This document shows, one piece after another, positions 1 to 9,815 of a DNA stretch of 64,000 nucleotides. This DNA comes from Psychromonas arctica DSM 14288 (GTDB lineage Bacteria > Pseudomonadota > Gammaproteobacteria > Enterobacterales > Psychromonadaceae): positions 205,962 through 269,961 of the forward strand of contig NZ_KI519478.1 in the NCBI RefSeq assembly GCF_000482725.1. The letters run 5' to 3'. Position numbers and translations under genes: made by a program. The notes beneath the pieces are model-generated. The model was not told the origin of the DNA. It searched no databases and saw only the letters and a program-made list of their open reading frames with translations. The stretch's first letter is position 1. Each line of letters starts with the position of its first letter.

Positions 1-818
1 TTTTGAGTTAAATACAAAGGCTCTTGAATTGCATGAGTTAATGGCAGTGCCTTTAATTGTTGCTGTTGACTAAACTGCTGCACCGCACGCTTTTGCAAAA
101 TGGTATACCCCACTCCTTGTGCAACGGGTAACAGTATTTGCTGCAGCTGATTCACATAACCTTTAATATTAAGGCTATTCAAGCCTTTATATTCTGCCGT
201 AAAGTTGCTTGAAAAAACCTTTTCAAGGAAATGTAAACCATCGGGGTGGTTAATAAATCCGATTTGGTTGAGTGCAGCAAAATTCCAATCCTGATTTAAA
301 TCTACACTCGCGGGTAATACTAGTTGTAACTCTTCATACCCCACCAGCGTTTGTTTCAATTGTTCATGTACCGTTTGTCGAGTGACAATGCCAAGGTCTA
401 TTTTATTACTGAGTAAGTCAGTAATAATATTTTGATTCGGGGCTGCTTCAACAAAAACACTTAATTGTGGATATACACTTTGTTGTTGCACAAAGTAGGG
501 ATACAGAAAGTTAGCGAGCGCACCTGAGCAGGTTATTGAGCAAATACCTCGTGTTGCATCATCATGATTAATGCTTTCGCTTAATTGCGCTTCTAAAGTG
601 CGCATACTTAATCCCATTTGATATAACTTTTCACCGGCTAAGGTCAGTTCAAACTGTTTCCCATAACGGGCTAATAGCAAGGTATTAAAGTGCTTCTCAA
701 GCTTTTTGATGTGTTGTGTGACACCTGGTTGCGTCATAAATAACTGTTCAGCAGTATGTGTAAAATGCTTAGTCTCGACCAATTTCATAAACGTATTTAA
801 ATGCTTTTGATTAATCAC
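1..818 (-). CDS. LysR-family transcriptional regulator, 3' end cut by window edge
   Basis: A frame open from 818 to the window edge translates to an N-terminal winged helix-turn-helix typical of LysR regulators (about residues 1-60: MINQKHLNTFMKLVETKHF, then a TQPGVTQHIKKLEKH recognition region), followed by the start of a periplasmic-binding-protein-like effector domain. About 272 codons are present; the C-terminal part lies outside the window. The start is a GTG at 816-818, chosen because a strong GAGGAG ribosome site sits just upstream. It is divergent from the VOC-family gene at 1035, and LysR proteins usually regulate a divergent neighbour, so that gene is the likeliest target (inference). 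The effector is unknown. Confidence 0.85.
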   Translation of the reverse strand, partial: MINQKHLNTFMKLVETKHFTHTAEQLFMTQPGVTQHIKKLEKHFNTLLLARYGKQFELTLAGEKLYQMGLSMRTLEAQLSESINHDDATRGICSITCSGALANFLYPYFVQQQSVYPQLSVFVEAAPNQNIITDLLSNKIDLGIVTRQTVHEQLKQTLVGYEELQLVLPASVDLNQDWNFAALNQIGFINHPDGLHFLEKVFSSNFTAEYKGLNSLNIKGYVNQLQQILLPVAQGVGYTILQKRAVQQFSQQQQLKALPLTHAIQEPLYLTQ

Positions 819-1034
819 TTTTATCTCCTCATTTTTTGCTGAGCACTATTATTGAACATTGTACGAAACAAGCAGACTCTTCATCACTATTCAAATATTG
901 CTTTCAAATTGCGCCTTAAATTATAACAAAATATTATTAAAATAATAACAAATGATAATTTCAAGGGGACACTGCATTTCTTTATTATTTATCTCACTTA
1001 AACAAATTTGCATTTTGCAAGCAGGAGATAAAAC
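819..1034. promoter_or_regulatory. divergent control region between LysR gene and VOC gene
   Basis: This 216 bp A+T-rich intergenic region lies between two divergent genes and must hold both promoters. LysR operators usually contain a T-N11-A dyad; several A+T-rich candidates exist but none stands out, so no operator is assigned. The VOC gene has a clear AGGAG ribosome site ending about 7 bases before its ATG. Confidence 0.4.
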
Positions 1035-1541
1035 ATGAACACCCCCTACCCACGTAGTTTTTCACATATTGGTATTTCAGTCCCTGATTTAGACGCCGCA
1101 GTAAAGTTTTATACTGAAGTTTTAGGTTGGTACACCATCATGGAACCCAGCGATGTACTGGAAGATGAGAGTGCTATTGGTGAAATGTGTACCGATGTTT
1201 TTGGTGCCGGCTGGGAGCGCTTTCGTATTGCACACTTATCGACAGGCGATCGTATCGGTGTTGAATTATTTGAATTTAAAAACCAAGAAAACCCTGATAA
1301 TAACTTTGAATATTGGAAAACCGGTATCTTCCACTTTTGCGTACAAGATCCAAACGTTGAAGAGTTAGCAGAGAAAATTGTTGCCGCTGGTGGTAAGCGT
1401 CGAATGAAAGCCCCCCGCTATTATTACCCAGGTGAAAAACCTTACCGTATGATCTATATGGAAGACCCATTTGGTAATATTCTAGAAATTTATAGCCACA
1501 GTTATGAGTTACATTATGCGAGTGGTGCTTATCAAAAATAA
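1035..1541 (+). CDS. VOC-superfamily protein (glyoxalase/dioxygenase fold)
   Basis: This 168-residue protein shows the paired beta-alpha-beta-beta-beta modules of the vicinal oxygen chelate fold. The first module begins FSHIGISVPDLDAAVKFY and ends near GVELFEF; the second runs from GIFHFCVQD to DPFGNILEIYSH. His near residue 11, Glu in GVELFEF, His in FHFC and Glu in ILEIY are at the usual metal-ligand positions, so a metal-dependent lyase or dioxygenase activity is plausible. VOC proteins cover lactoylglutathione lyases, extradiol dioxygenases and resistance proteins, and the substrate cannot be read from sequence. The gene is divergent from the LysR regulator, which probably controls it. 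Confidence 0.8.
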   Translation: MNTPYPRSFSHIGISVPDLDAAVKFYTEVLGWYTIMEPSDVLEDESAIGEMCTDVFGAGWERFRIAHLSTGDRIGVELFEFKNQENPDNNFEYWKTGIFHFCVQDPNVEELAEKIVAAGGKRRMKAPRYYYPGEKPYRMIYMEDPFGNILEIYSHSYELHYASGAYQK

Positions 1542-1681
1542 GTTATCAATATACGTTAGCATTATATCTAACCTCAATTCTGGTTAATGAAAGCGGAATT
1601 ATATTTAAAATCATAAAATTATATTTTTTGGCTATACAGTGCCGCTAGTTTTGCGTAATTCAAGGCGCGTAGTTCAAGACG

Positions 1682-1717
1682 AATTATCTCTCAACAACTG
1701 GTTATTGAGAGATAATT
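1682..1717. repeat. 13-bp perfect inverted repeat in intergenic DNA
   Basis: AATTATCTCTCAA (1682-1694) and TTGAGAGATAATT (1705-1717) are exact inverted copies around a 10-base loop. They sit in the 310 bp non-coding stretch after the VOC gene. The flanking DNA is richer in G+C than the surroundings and contains words such as caaggcgcgtagttcaagac, which suggests a dispersed extragenic element. No U-run follows on either strand, so it is not an obvious terminator. Confidence 0.5.
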
Positions 1718-1817
1718 TAACGAATAAATCCGCGGAAATAGCGGTGTTGTATCGCTTTGCTTATCCAGAACTAAGGTTATTTACAAACATAATGCTTTGG
1801 TCATAAAACTAGACTCA

Positions 1818-1847
1818 GCAATCAACCTAATGAATGGGGTTGATTGC
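1818..1847 (-). terminator. hairpin 3' of trkH
   Basis: GCAATCAACC (1818-1827) pairs perfectly with GGTTGATTGC (1838-1847) immediately downstream of the trkH stop codon on the minus strand. The stem is strong, but the following sequence has no clean U-run until after about 10 bases. It may act as a transcript-end stabiliser or a weak terminator. Confidence 0.5.
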
Positions 1848-1852
1848 CATTC

Positions 1853-3298
1853 TTAACGACGCCAAAAATGTCCAGTAAACATCACTGCAACAGTTAATAT
1901 CTCTAGGCGTCCCATTAACATGCAAATAGATAATATCCACTTAGAAGCATTTGGCAGTTCAGCAAAATTACCCGATGGTCCTATCGAATCAACTAACCCA
2001 GGCCCGACGTTTGATACCGCAGTAATTGATGCTGTTAATGCCAGCATGGCCTGCGAACCAAATAGAGTAAGCAATAGAGTAGAGACTGCAATGGTCGCCA
2101 TATAGGCAATCACAAAGGCCACTAATGAACGTAAGATTTCATCACTCACTTTGCGATTATTGTATTTTTGCGTCAACAACGCATGCGGATGCATTAATAA
2201 CATTAGATGACGTTTTAATAAGCTGAAGGCTATTTGAAAACGGAAAATTTTCATACCACCAGAAGTGGAGCCAGAACAAGCACCGGTAAATAACAACCCC
2301 GCAAAAATAAGCAAACTGAAATCACCCCAGGTCAGAAAATCATCTAAACCAAAACCGGTCGTGGTGACCACCGAAACAACATTAAAGACACTCAGCCTAA
2401 TGGCATCAAGCCATGAGAACTGACCACTGATCACTAAATAAACACTTAAACTTAATGAACAAGCAATCACCAACAAGGCAAAACCTTGAATTTGGGCATC
2501 TTTCCATAACGGTTGTAATGACTTTTGCTTCATACCTCGAATCAATAATAAAAAAGGTAACCCACCTAAAAACATAAAGATAACCGCATTCCAATGTGCA
2601 ATATGCGAAAAGTGCCCCATCGAACTATCGGAGGTGGAATACCCTCCAGTAGAAATGGTTGTCATAGCATGATTGACGGCATCAAAATTATCCATGCCAG
2701 CAATCCGATAACCAATAAAACAACAGATAGATAAAAACACGTAAACAAATAAAATATCTAAGGCGACACGACGTGTTTTAGCAGTTGATTTATCTGACCA
2801 ATCCGAAGACTCGGTTTGGAATAAGCGCATACCACCGACATTTAAAAATGGCAGGATCGCCACGCCCATCACAATGAAACCAACACCACCTAACCATTGC
2901 AAAATAGATCGCCAAAGCAAAATACTAGGATGCATGGTATCTAAACCATGTAACACCGTACTACCGGTTGTAGTAATACCAGACATAGTTTCAAAAAAGG
3001 CATCGCTATAACTAATATGCTCAATAAAAACAAAGGGTAATGCTGCAAATAAACTAGAAAGTAACCACACACCTGTGGTTAATAAAAACATCTCTCTTAC
3101 ACCTAAATGTGAATGTTGTTGCTCACCACCAAAGTATAAGAAGATAGCAGACGCAAGATGCGTAATAATAATAGAAATGAAAAATTCGACGCCGCCCAAG
3201 GTGTTATTGTAAAAAGCTAATAACATAGGGAAGTACATAAAGACCGCCATTTTAGACAGTACTAAACCTGTAATAAAAAACAGCGGACGATAGGTCAT
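1853..3298 (-). CDS. trkH: Trk potassium transporter, membrane subunit TrkH
   Basis: This 481-residue polytopic membrane protein matches the usual TrkH length of about 483. TrkH is the K+-translocating subunit of the low-affinity, NAD/ATP-responsive Trk system in the inner membrane. The four pore-loop filter segments typical of the Trk/Ktr/HKT superfamily are visible in order: ITTTGSTVL, TTISTGGYS, VVTTTGFGL and AVSNVGPGL. Many hydrophobic helices separate them. It is co-directional with trkA, which ends 10 bases upstream of it, so the two form an operon encoding pore and gating subunit. A role in osmotic and pH homeostasis is expected for a marine cell (inference). Confidence 0.95.
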   Translation of the reverse strand: MTYRPLFFITGLVLSKMAVFMYFPMLLAFYNNTLGGVEFFISIIITHLASAIFLYFGGEQQHSHLGVREMFLLTTGVWLLSSLFAALPFVFIEHISYSDAFFETMSGITTTGSTVLHGLDTMHPSILLWRSILQWLGGVGFIVMGVAILPFLNVGGMRLFQTESSDWSDKSTAKTRRVALDILFVYVFLSICCFIGYRIAGMDNFDAVNHAMTTISTGGYSTSDSSMGHFSHIAHWNAVIFMFLGGLPFLLLIRGMKQKSLQPLWKDAQIQGFALLVIACSLSLSVYLVISGQFSWLDAIRLSVFNVVSVVTTTGFGLDDFLTWGDFSLLIFAGLLFTGACSGSTSGGMKIFRFQIAFSLLKRHLMLLMHPHALLTQKYNNRKVSDEILRSLVAFVIAYMATIAVSTLLLTLFGSQAMLALTASITAVSNVGPGLVDSIGPSGNFAELPNASKWILSICMLMGRLEILTVAVMFTGHFWRR

Positions 3299-3308
3299 AT
3301 TACACAGC

Positions 3309-4685
3309 TTATAAGAAGAATGGACTTGGTTGGAATAGTTTTTCGATGTCGTTAATGTACTTCTTATTCACTAAGAACAAGATCACATGGTCATCACTTT
3401 CAATTACCGTATCATCATGTGCAATTAACACTTGTTCATCACGAACAATTGCCCCCACACTAGTTCCTTTTGGCAATTTCAACTGTGATATCTCTTTACC
3501 CACCACTTTCGAGGTCATGTTGTCGCCTCGAGCAACAATCTCAATCGCCTCTGCTAAGCCTTCTCGCAACGAATAAACGTGCTTTAAGTCAGCTTTACGC
3601 ACATGCGTGAGTAGTGCGGATAACGTCGCCTGTTGTGGTGAAATGGCGATATCCAGAATATTACCTTGGATCAGATCCACATAGGCATTACGCTGAATAA
3701 GCACCATTGCTTTTCTTGCCCCTAATCGCTTCGCTAACATCGCCGACATAATATTGGCTTCATCATCGTTAGTCACAGTGATAAACAGGTCGGTCTGATC
3801 AATATGTTCTTCTAGTAGTAAATCTTGGTCAGAAGGATCACCACAAAAAACGATAGTATTGGATAAGGTTTCAGATAAATACTCTGCTCGACGAAAATTC
3901 TTTTCAATCAATTTAACTGAGTTTTCTTTTTCTAGACGCTTCGCTAAGCTTTCACCAATATAACCACCACCGACAATCATAATACGCTTATAAGGGTGCT
4001 CAAGCTTTTGCATTTCTCCCATAATGGCTCGAATATTCGGGCTTGCGGTGATAAAGAATACTTCATCATCGGCTTCGATTATGGTTGTACCCTGCGGACG
4101 AATGGCTTTACCACGCCTAAAAATTGCCGCCACACGAGCTTCAATATTGGGCATATGCTCTTTTAAAGCAGAAATAGCATTACCGACTAAAGAACCGCCA
4201 TAATAAGCACGGATCGCCACTAATCCAACCTTGCCATTAGCAAAGTTAGCCACTTGTAAAGCACCCGGATATTCAATTAGCTGTGTTATATAATCACTCA
4301 CTAATTTTTCAGGGGCAATAATATGGTCAATCGGAAAGGCATCTTTATTGAATAATTCCTTCTCATGCATAACCACACTTTGAGAACGAATACGGGCAAT
4401 TTTCTTAGGTACGTTAAACAGGGTAAATGCAATCTGGCAGGCAACCATATTAACTTCGTCACTATTGGTTACCGCAATCAACATATCCGCGTCGATAGCA
4501 CCAGCATCACCTAGAGTATGTGGACTTGACGCACTACCTTGAACGACGCGTAAATCAAAGCGATCTTGTAACTCTTGCAAAGCTTCGTGGTTTTCATCTA
4601 CCACCGTGATATCGTTATTTTCGCCGACCAAGTTTTCCGCTAAAGAAGCCCCCACTTGCCCTGCACCTAAAATAATAATTTTCAT
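3309..4685 (-). CDS. trkA: Trk system K+ uptake regulator TrkA (two RCK units)
   Basis: This 458-residue cytosolic protein has two tandem RCK (Rossmann NAD-binding plus TrkA-C) units. The first begins at residue 1 with [19 protein letters not shown], and the second near residue 230 with a [13 protein letters not shown] nucleotide loop. TrkA binds NAD(H) and ATP and gates TrkH. Length equals the enterobacterial protein (458). It directly precedes trkH on the same strand and is transcribed first. The upstream rsmB gene ends 42 bases away in the same direction, so read-through from the fmt-rsmB operon is possible, as in many gammaproteobacteria. Confidence 0.96.
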   Translation of the reverse strand: MKIIILGAGQVGASLAENLVGENNDITVVDENHEALQELQDRFDLRVVQGSASSPHTLGDAGAIDADMLIAVTNSDEVNMVACQIAFTLFNVPKKIARIRSQSVVMHEKELFNKDAFPIDHIIAPEKLVSDYITQLIEYPGALQVANFANGKVGLVAIRAYYGGSLVGNAISALKEHMPNIEARVAAIFRRGKAIRPQGTTIIEADDEVFFITASPNIRAIMGEMQKLEHPYKRIMIVGGGYIGESLAKRLEKENSVKLIEKNFRRAEYLSETLSNTIVFCGDPSDQDLLLEEHIDQTDLFITVTNDDEANIMSAMLAKRLGARKAMVLIQRNAYVDLIQGNILDIAISPQQATLSALLTHVRKADLKHVYSLREGLAEAIEIVARGDNMTSKVVGKEISQLKLPKGTSVGAIVRDEQVLIAHDDTVIESDDHVILFLVNKKYINDIEKLFQPSPFFL

Positions 4686-4727
4686 GTTATCTCACTGCTT
4701 ATCGATTTACTGAATATCGCTGATTAC

Positions 4728-6032
4728 TTATAACGCTTTTTGCAACTTAGCGTAATAAAACCCATCCATTTTTTCTTCATTTGGTAAAATTTGGCGAGTT
4801 ACTGCTTGACCATCATAGTGCGCAGCTAATGGCATCAGTGATGCGTCACTTGTTGCAGCTAAAAAGTCCTTAATTTGTTGGTCATTTTCATCGGGTAAAA
4901 TAGAACATGTTGCATATAGCAACACACCACCCGGTTTTAGTTTTTGCCATAACGCATATAAAATATTTTTCTGTAAAGTGACCAGTTCACTAATATCACT
5001 ATCACGTCGTAACCATCGAATATCTGGATGGCGACGTATCACTCCCGTTGCACTACAAGGGGCATCACACAAAATACGGTCAAACTGCTCTCCAGACCAC
5101 CAATCATCTGGTTTAGCTGCATCACCATGAATAACCGTCGCTTGTAGATTAAGTCTTTGTAAATTTTCATTAACACGTACTAAACGTTTTTCATCAAAAT
5201 CCACGGCAACCATCTGCTTCAACTCTGGTTGTAGCTCTAAAGTATGCACGGTTTTGCCGCCAGGCGCAGAACAAGCATCCAGAACTAAATCACCCGGTTG
5301 TGCATCTAAATAATGTGCAGCTAATTGCGCTGCGCCATCTTGTACTGATACCCAACCTTCTGCAAAGCCCGGTAATTGGTAAACATCACAAGCATTTTCT
5401 AAACATAATGCATTATCATTAAACGCTGTTATTTGTGCTTGTTTATCTTGCTCGGTTAATAAAGCAAGATATTGTTCACGATCATGAAAACGTGAATTTA
5501 CACGTAACCACATTGGTGCTTGCTGGTTGTTTTCAGTCATAATTTCAGCAGCTTTTTCTTCACCATACGCAGATTGCAAACGTTTTACTAACCAACTTGG
5601 ATGGCAATACAGTAAAGCAGGTTGTTGATCCGCCTGAGCAATTAAGCTCTCTTGCTCGCGTAAAAAACTACGTAAAACACCATTGATCATGCCCTTTAAT
5701 GCAGGTTTTTTAAGGGCTTTTGCACCATTAACGGTTTCACCCACCGCCGCATGGCTAGGAATACGCGTGTATAGCAGTTGATAAATACCAACTAGGATTA
5801 AAAAATGCAGATCTCTTTGTTTACCCGTCAAAGGTTTTTTCATTAATGAACGGCAGAAAAAATCTAAACGAGGCAATGTACGCAGTACGCCATAACAAAG
5901 CATTTGTACTAAGGCTTTATCTTTAGGGGAAAGCTCTTGCTGAATAGCGGGCAATGCTTGTGATAGTGATTGCCCCTTTTCTACAACTTGATTTAACACT
6001 TTAGCGGCAATCGCACGTACATTCATTATCAT
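4728..6032 (-). CDS. rsmB: 16S rRNA m5C967 methyltransferase RsmB
   Basis: The 434-residue protein has an N-terminal NusB-like RNA-binding region (about 1-140) and a C-terminal class I SAM methyltransferase domain. The SAM loop ACSAPGGKT, the motif IV catalytic region CDAPCSATGVIRRHPDIRW and the motif VI region ATCSILPDEN carry the two cysteines characteristic of RNA m5C methyltransferases. RsmB methylates C967 of 16S rRNA. Its ATG at 6030-6032 overlaps the fmt stop by one base, so the two are translationally linked; a second in-frame ATG two codons later (6026) is an alternative start. The order def-fmt-rsmB-trkA is conserved in gammaproteobacteria. Confidence 0.96.
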   Translation of the reverse strand: MIMNVRAIAAKVLNQVVEKGQSLSQALPAIQQELSPKDKALVQMLCYGVLRTLPRLDFFCRSLMKKPLTGKQRDLHFLILVGIYQLLYTRIPSHAAVGETVNGAKALKKPALKGMINGVLRSFLREQESLIAQADQQPALLYCHPSWLVKRLQSAYGEEKAAEIMTENNQQAPMWLRVNSRFHDREQYLALLTEQDKQAQITAFNDNALCLENACDVYQLPGFAEGWVSVQDGAAQLAAHYLDAQPGDLVLDACSAPGGKTVHTLELQPELKQMVAVDFDEKRLVRVNENLQRLNLQATVIHGDAAKPDDWWSGEQFDRILCDAPCSATGVIRRHPDIRWLRRDSDISELVTLQKNILYALWQKLKPGGVLLYATCSILPDENDQQIKDFLAATSDASLMPLAAHYDGQAVTRQILPNEEKMDGFYYAKLQKAL

Positions 6033-6985
6033 TAACCTTGTTCGAGTAAGTTGCTAGAAACTGTAAACAGTTCACGGCGAGAATTTAAAACATCTTGGAC
6101 TGGCATTGCTTTTTTTCCTGCCAGTTGAATCACTTCAAGGTTGATCACACCTTGGCCTGTAGCAACTTGAATCCCCTTTTTATCAACCTCTAGAATAGTG
6201 CCCGCTGTCGCAGTGCTAACCTTATCAACTAGCGTCGCTTTATGTACTTTAATGACTTGCCCCGCCCATTCAAAGTAGCTAATAGGCCAAGGGTTAAAGG
6301 CACGAATGCATCGGTCAATAAACTCAGCTTGATCATTCCAGTCAATTAAGGCTTCAGCTTTACTCAGTTTTTTAGCATAAGTCGCTGCATTTTCATCTTG
6401 TTTTTGTGCGGTTAATTGCCCTGTTTGCAATTGCTTGATTGTTTCGATTAATACCGCTGGAGCTTGTTTGGCAACTTTTGCGTATAGAGAAGCACTGGTT
6501 TCATCTGCATCAATCGGACAGCTTACTTTTTTAAGCATATCCCCAGTATCTAAGCCTTCATTCATTTGCATGATAGTAACGCCAGTTTCTTTGTCTCCGG
6601 CCCAAATAGCACGTTGAAAAGGCGCAGCACCACGCCATCTAGGTAACAAAGACCCGTGAACATTCAAGCACCCTAAACGCGGCGTAGTTAATACGCTATT
6701 TGGCAAAATTAGACCATAAGCGACCACAATCATTAAATCTGCATTTAATGCAGCGAGTTGTTCGATACTCTCGCTTTGTTTAAAATTCTCAGGTTGATAC
6801 ACAGCGATATCATTTGCTAACGCCACTTCTTTTACTGCACTTGCGGTCAGTTTTTTTCCTCGCCCTGCTGGACGATCCGGCTGACTATAAACAGCTACAA
6901 CATTGAAGTCAGCGGCAATTAATGCTTGTAAATGGTTGGCAGCAAAATCAGGCGTACCTGCAAAAATGATATTAAGTTTTTCCAC
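6032..6985 (-). CDS. fmt: methionyl-tRNA formyltransferase
   Basis: This 317-residue enzyme formylates the amino group of initiator Met-tRNA using 10-formyltetrahydrofolate. The N-terminal catalytic domain starts [17 protein letters not shown] and contains the folate and catalytic segment [20 protein letters not shown] with the conserved Asn, His and Ser-Leu-Leu-Pro. The C-terminal tRNA-binding domain follows from about residue 205. Length equals the family norm (about 315). It sits between def, 28 bases upstream, and rsmB, which overlaps its stop, so formylation and deformylation are co-transcribed. Confidence 0.97.
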   Translation of the reverse strand: MEKLNIIFAGTPDFAANHLQALIAADFNVVAVYSQPDRPAGRGKKLTASAVKEVALANDIAVYQPENFKQSESIEQLAALNADLMIVVAYGLILPNSVLTTPRLGCLNVHGSLLPRWRGAAPFQRAIWAGDKETGVTIMQMNEGLDTGDMLKKVSCPIDADETSASLYAKVAKQAPAVLIETIKQLQTGQLTAQKQDENAATYAKKLSKAEALIDWNDQAEFIDRCIRAFNPWPISYFEWAGQVIKVHKATLVDKVSTATAGTILEVDKKGIQVATGQGVINLEVIQLAGKKAMPVQDVLNSRRELFTVSSNLLEQG

Positions 6986-7013
6986 GAAACAACCTTATAA
7001 ATATGAGAATAAA

Positions 7014-7526
7014 TTATGAAAACTTTTTATTTTGACGCTGTAATTTTTCCAGCTTGGCTTTAATTCGCTTTTGTTTAAATGGTGAAAGATAGTCAATAAA
7101 TAATTTACCTTTTAAATGATCCAATTCATGTTGAATACAAACAGCAAATAGACCATCAGCCTTCACCACTTGTGTTTCCCCCTCTAAATCTTGATACTGC
7201 AAAGTAACGAACTCTGCGCGTTCAACATCTGCATTTGTATCAGGAACGGATAAACAACCCTCTTCCGATACTTCTACGCCAGAACTCTCTAGAATAGTAG
7301 GATTAATCAGAGCAATTGGTTGATTGCGTTCGTCAGAAACATCAATAACAACGATGCGTTGGTGAATGTTGACTTGTGTTGCAGCTAAACCAACACCATT
7401 TTCGTCATACATAGTTTCGATCATATCCGCTGCAATTTTTTTAATTTCAGGAGTGATCTTGTCGACAGGTTGGGCTACAGTTCTTAGACGTTCATCTGGA
7501 AAATGTAATACTTCAAGTAAAGGCAT
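7014..7526 (-). CDS. def: peptide deformylase
   Basis: This 170-residue metalloenzyme removes the formyl group from nascent proteins. All three active-site motifs are present: [17 protein letters not shown] with the metal-binding Cys, and QHELDHLKG with the two metal-binding His and the catalytic Glu. The reading frame stays open 20 codons further upstream, but the family always begins close to LHFPDERLR, so I place the start at the ATG at 7524-7526 ([14 protein letters not shown]). No strong ribosome site is visible before it. It leads the def-fmt-rsmB-trkA-trkH run and is divergent from the LysM gene at 7622. Confidence 0.95.
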   Translation of the reverse strand: MPLLEVLHFPDERLRTVAQPVDKITPEIKKIAADMIETMYDENGVGLAATQVNIHQRIVVIDVSDERNQPIALINPTILESSGVEVSEEGCLSVPDTNADVERAEFVTLQYQDLEGETQVVKADGLFAVCIQHELDHLKGKLFIDYLSPFKQKRIKAKLEKLQRQNKKFS

Positions 7527-7621
7527 GGTATTATCGCACTCATAGTTAATGTTAAAAATGTTAATTCTAGTCATTTCCCTTTGCAAAAAACAGTTTTATT
7601 AATCACAGGACAAGGATTGTT

Positions 7622-8701
7622 ATGAAATTAAAACTCATTGCTTCACTTATATTAGGTGTCGCTCTGTCAATGACCGCTTTTGCAGACAAGATTAAACTCA
7701 AAGGAGATCACCCAGAAACCTACATCGTGCAAAAAGGCGATACACTATGGGGCATCTCATCTCATTTTTTAAACAGCCCATGGTTATGGCCGCGTTTATG
7801 GGAAACAAACACACAAATAAACAACCCACATTTAATTTATCCTGGTGATGTTTTAAATCTGATTTGGGTAGATGGTGAACCGAGATTAACACGTAAGCAA
7901 TTAAAAAAATTATCGCCAACCCCCCGCTTACAAGAAAAAGCGCAAGCAATTCCAACGATTCCATTACAAGCGATTTCAGCCTTTTTATCAAAAGACCATA
8001 TTATTGATCCCGATTTATTACACAATGCACCGCGTTTATTGGGAGATGCACTCGGCTCTCCACGTTTTTTTGAAGGTGATATTTTTTACGCTCAAGGACA
8101 CTACGATAAAGATAAACTGTACGGTATCTATCGTTTAGGTGAAACCTATAAAGATGAAGCGGGCAATAGTTTAGGTACAAAATTAATTTTTATTGGTAAT
8201 TCACAGGTATCAAAAAGTCCCAATGTTGATACAACTGATCAGGTTACACCACATGACTTCATTAAAAGCTCTCGCGAAGCACGACAGGGCGATTTAATTT
8301 TATCTATTCCTGAATTTGACTCTTTACCTGCTTACTTTATTCCTCAGCCAGTACCTAAAAGTAAAAAAGGACATATTTTATCTGCTTTAAATAATGCAAC
8401 GGCCATTGGAAAGTGGGATGTAGTGGTGATTAATAAAGGTAAAATAGACAGCATCAAGATCGGCTCCATGTTTTCTATCTTGCGCTCTGGGCCTGCATTA
8501 TTAATTAGGGATGCGAATATCATTTATAAAGAAGATGGTGACGCATTCGACAAGATAAGTGAAGCAAATTTAATACTTCCCCCTGAACGAGTTGGCGAAC
8601 TAATGGTGTTCAAAGTCTACGATCAAGTGAGTATTGCTATTATTATGCGCGGCAAAGATGTTATGGGCGCTAAGTATGACATTGAAGGTTTACCATTTTA
8701 A
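7622..8701 (+). CDS. secreted LysM-domain protein
   Basis: This 359-residue protein has a Sec signal peptide (MKLKLIASLILGVALSMTAFA, cleaved near residue 22). One LysM peptidoglycan-binding domain follows at about residues 33-80, recognisable from YIVQKGDTLWGISSHFL and the closing PHLIYPGDVLNL. The rest has no motif I recognise. Genes of this type commonly lie between def and dprA in gammaproteobacteria. A periplasmic role bound to the cell wall is the natural reading, but no enzyme domain is visible. Its ATG directly follows an AGGA-containing ribosome site (acaaggattgtt), and it diverges from def. Confidence 0.85.
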   Translation: MKLKLIASLILGVALSMTAFADKIKLKGDHPETYIVQKGDTLWGISSHFLNSPWLWPRLWETNTQINNPHLIYPGDVLNLIWVDGEPRLTRKQLKKLSPTPRLQEKAQAIPTIPLQAISAFLSKDHIIDPDLLHNAPRLLGDALGSPRFFEGDIFYAQGHYDKDKLYGIYRLGETYKDEAGNSLGTKLIFIGNSQVSKSPNVDTTDQVTPHDFIKSSREARQGDLILSIPEFDSLPAYFIPQPVPKSKKGHILSALNNATAIGKWDVVVINKGKIDSIKIGSMFSILRSGPALLIRDANIIYKEDGDAFDKISEANLILPPERVGELMVFKVYDQVSIAIIMRGKDVMGAKYDIEGLPF

Positions 8702-8769
8702 TCGAGCATCGATAACTTATAAACACTAAATAATATTTAAGCACCGACCGGAATCTCAACGTTTTAGGC

Positions 8770-8788
8770 TTACTCGAGTAACGAGTAA
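8770..8788 (+). terminator. weak hairpin after LysM gene
   Basis: TTACTCG (8770-8776) and CGAGTAA (8782-8788) form a 7-bp stem with a 5-base loop, followed by a short A-rich run rather than a U-run. It could be a weak transcript end for the LysM gene, or fortuitous. Confidence 0.3.
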
Positions 8789-8827
8789 AAAGTAATATTT
8801 TACACTAATTAATTGGGAAAATATAAA

Positions 8828-9763
8828 ATGCACTATCAAAGTAGGCACACAGAAAGATCCAATAAGTTTGCATTTTTAAATTATTCTAAAACGCCTAAGC
8901 ACTTTCGCATTTGGACGTCAAGCCGCCCTAAATTTTTGTTTGTGCTAACGATGTTCATTGTAAACTTATTTAACGGTTCGATTATTTCTAGCGCCAATGC
9001 TTCTGAGATAGAAAATTCAATACAAATCAAAGCAAGCAATGAGATTGCAATTAAACGTGAGTACCTAAAACACATTATCAGCCAGCAGGAGAGATTACTT
9101 ACTTCGCTGGTTGATACGCCTTTCATGAATGCCTACATCGCTAAAAACCAAGAATCAGACCGAGATAGTTTGAGTGAGTTATTCCTCACTGCAGCGACTA
9201 TTAATAAGTATTATATGCAAGTTCGCTTTATAGATGCTCAAGGCCAAGAAAAAATTCGAATTGAACAATCCAGTAATGATTCAGCACCCATGATCATTAA
9301 AGAAGCAGCACTGCAAGATAAAAGTAGTCGTGAATATTTTACCGCCACTCAAAAAACGCCTGCAGGAGAGCTTTGGCACTCACCCTTTGATTTAAATAGA
9401 GAACAAGGGGCTATAGAACAATTAATTAATCCTACCTACCGGATCGCTCACCCTGTCTATTTTGATGGCGCTTTTTCTGGCATGGTCATCATCAATTTAG
9501 ATATGACATATGTGCTCAAATATTTAACTGAATCTAATGATTTTTTGATCTACCTTGTTGATTCAGATAACGAATTATTAACACACCCAAATCCTAAAAA
9601 ATCCTGGAGCAAATACTTGCCAGGCCGAGGTAAACACTTACAAACAACTGCATTAACATCAGAAAAGATGACTCATTCTCTAGAAGATATATTTAAAAAT
9701 GGTGAAGGTATACGCATTATATTGCGAGAAAAAATAAGTAATGAGCCAAGTACTAAAGATTAA
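8828..9763 (+). CDS. orphan Cache/PDC-like extracytoplasmic sensor protein
   Basis: This 311-residue protein has a basic N-terminus and one hydrophobic segment (about residues 34-56), followed by a possible signal-peptidase site at SSANAS. It then has a long region resembling the double-Cache/PDC ligand-binding domains of chemoreceptors and diguanylate cyclases: a long helix (YLKHIISQQERLL), then QVRFIDAQGQEKIRIEQ, a YRIAHPVYFDGAFSGMVIINLD strand pair, and FLIYLVDSDNELLTHPNP. There is no second membrane helix and no HAMP, kinase, GGDEF or MCP output domain. It may be a free-standing sensor partner or a remnant of a larger receptor. The ATG at 8828 was chosen over an in-frame TTG at 8813 because GGGA lies about 9 bases upstream. 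Confidence 0.6.
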   Translation: MHYQSRHTERSNKFAFLNYSKTPKHFRIWTSSRPKFLFVLTMFIVNLFNGSIISSANASEIENSIQIKASNEIAIKREYLKHIISQQERLLTSLVDTPFMNAYIAKNQESDRDSLSELFLTAATINKYYMQVRFIDAQGQEKIRIEQSSNDSAPMIIKEAALQDKSSREYFTATQKTPAGELWHSPFDLNREQGAIEQLINPTYRIAHPVYFDGAFSGMVIINLDMTYVLKYLTESNDFLIYLVDSDNELLTHPNPKKSWSKYLPGRGKHLQTTALTSEKMTHSLEDIFKNGEGIRIILREKISNEPSTKD

Positions 9764-9815
9764 GTTTAAGGGTTAGCATTTTACAGGGCAGACTCTTTAA
9801 TTAAGAGAGGTTGTT

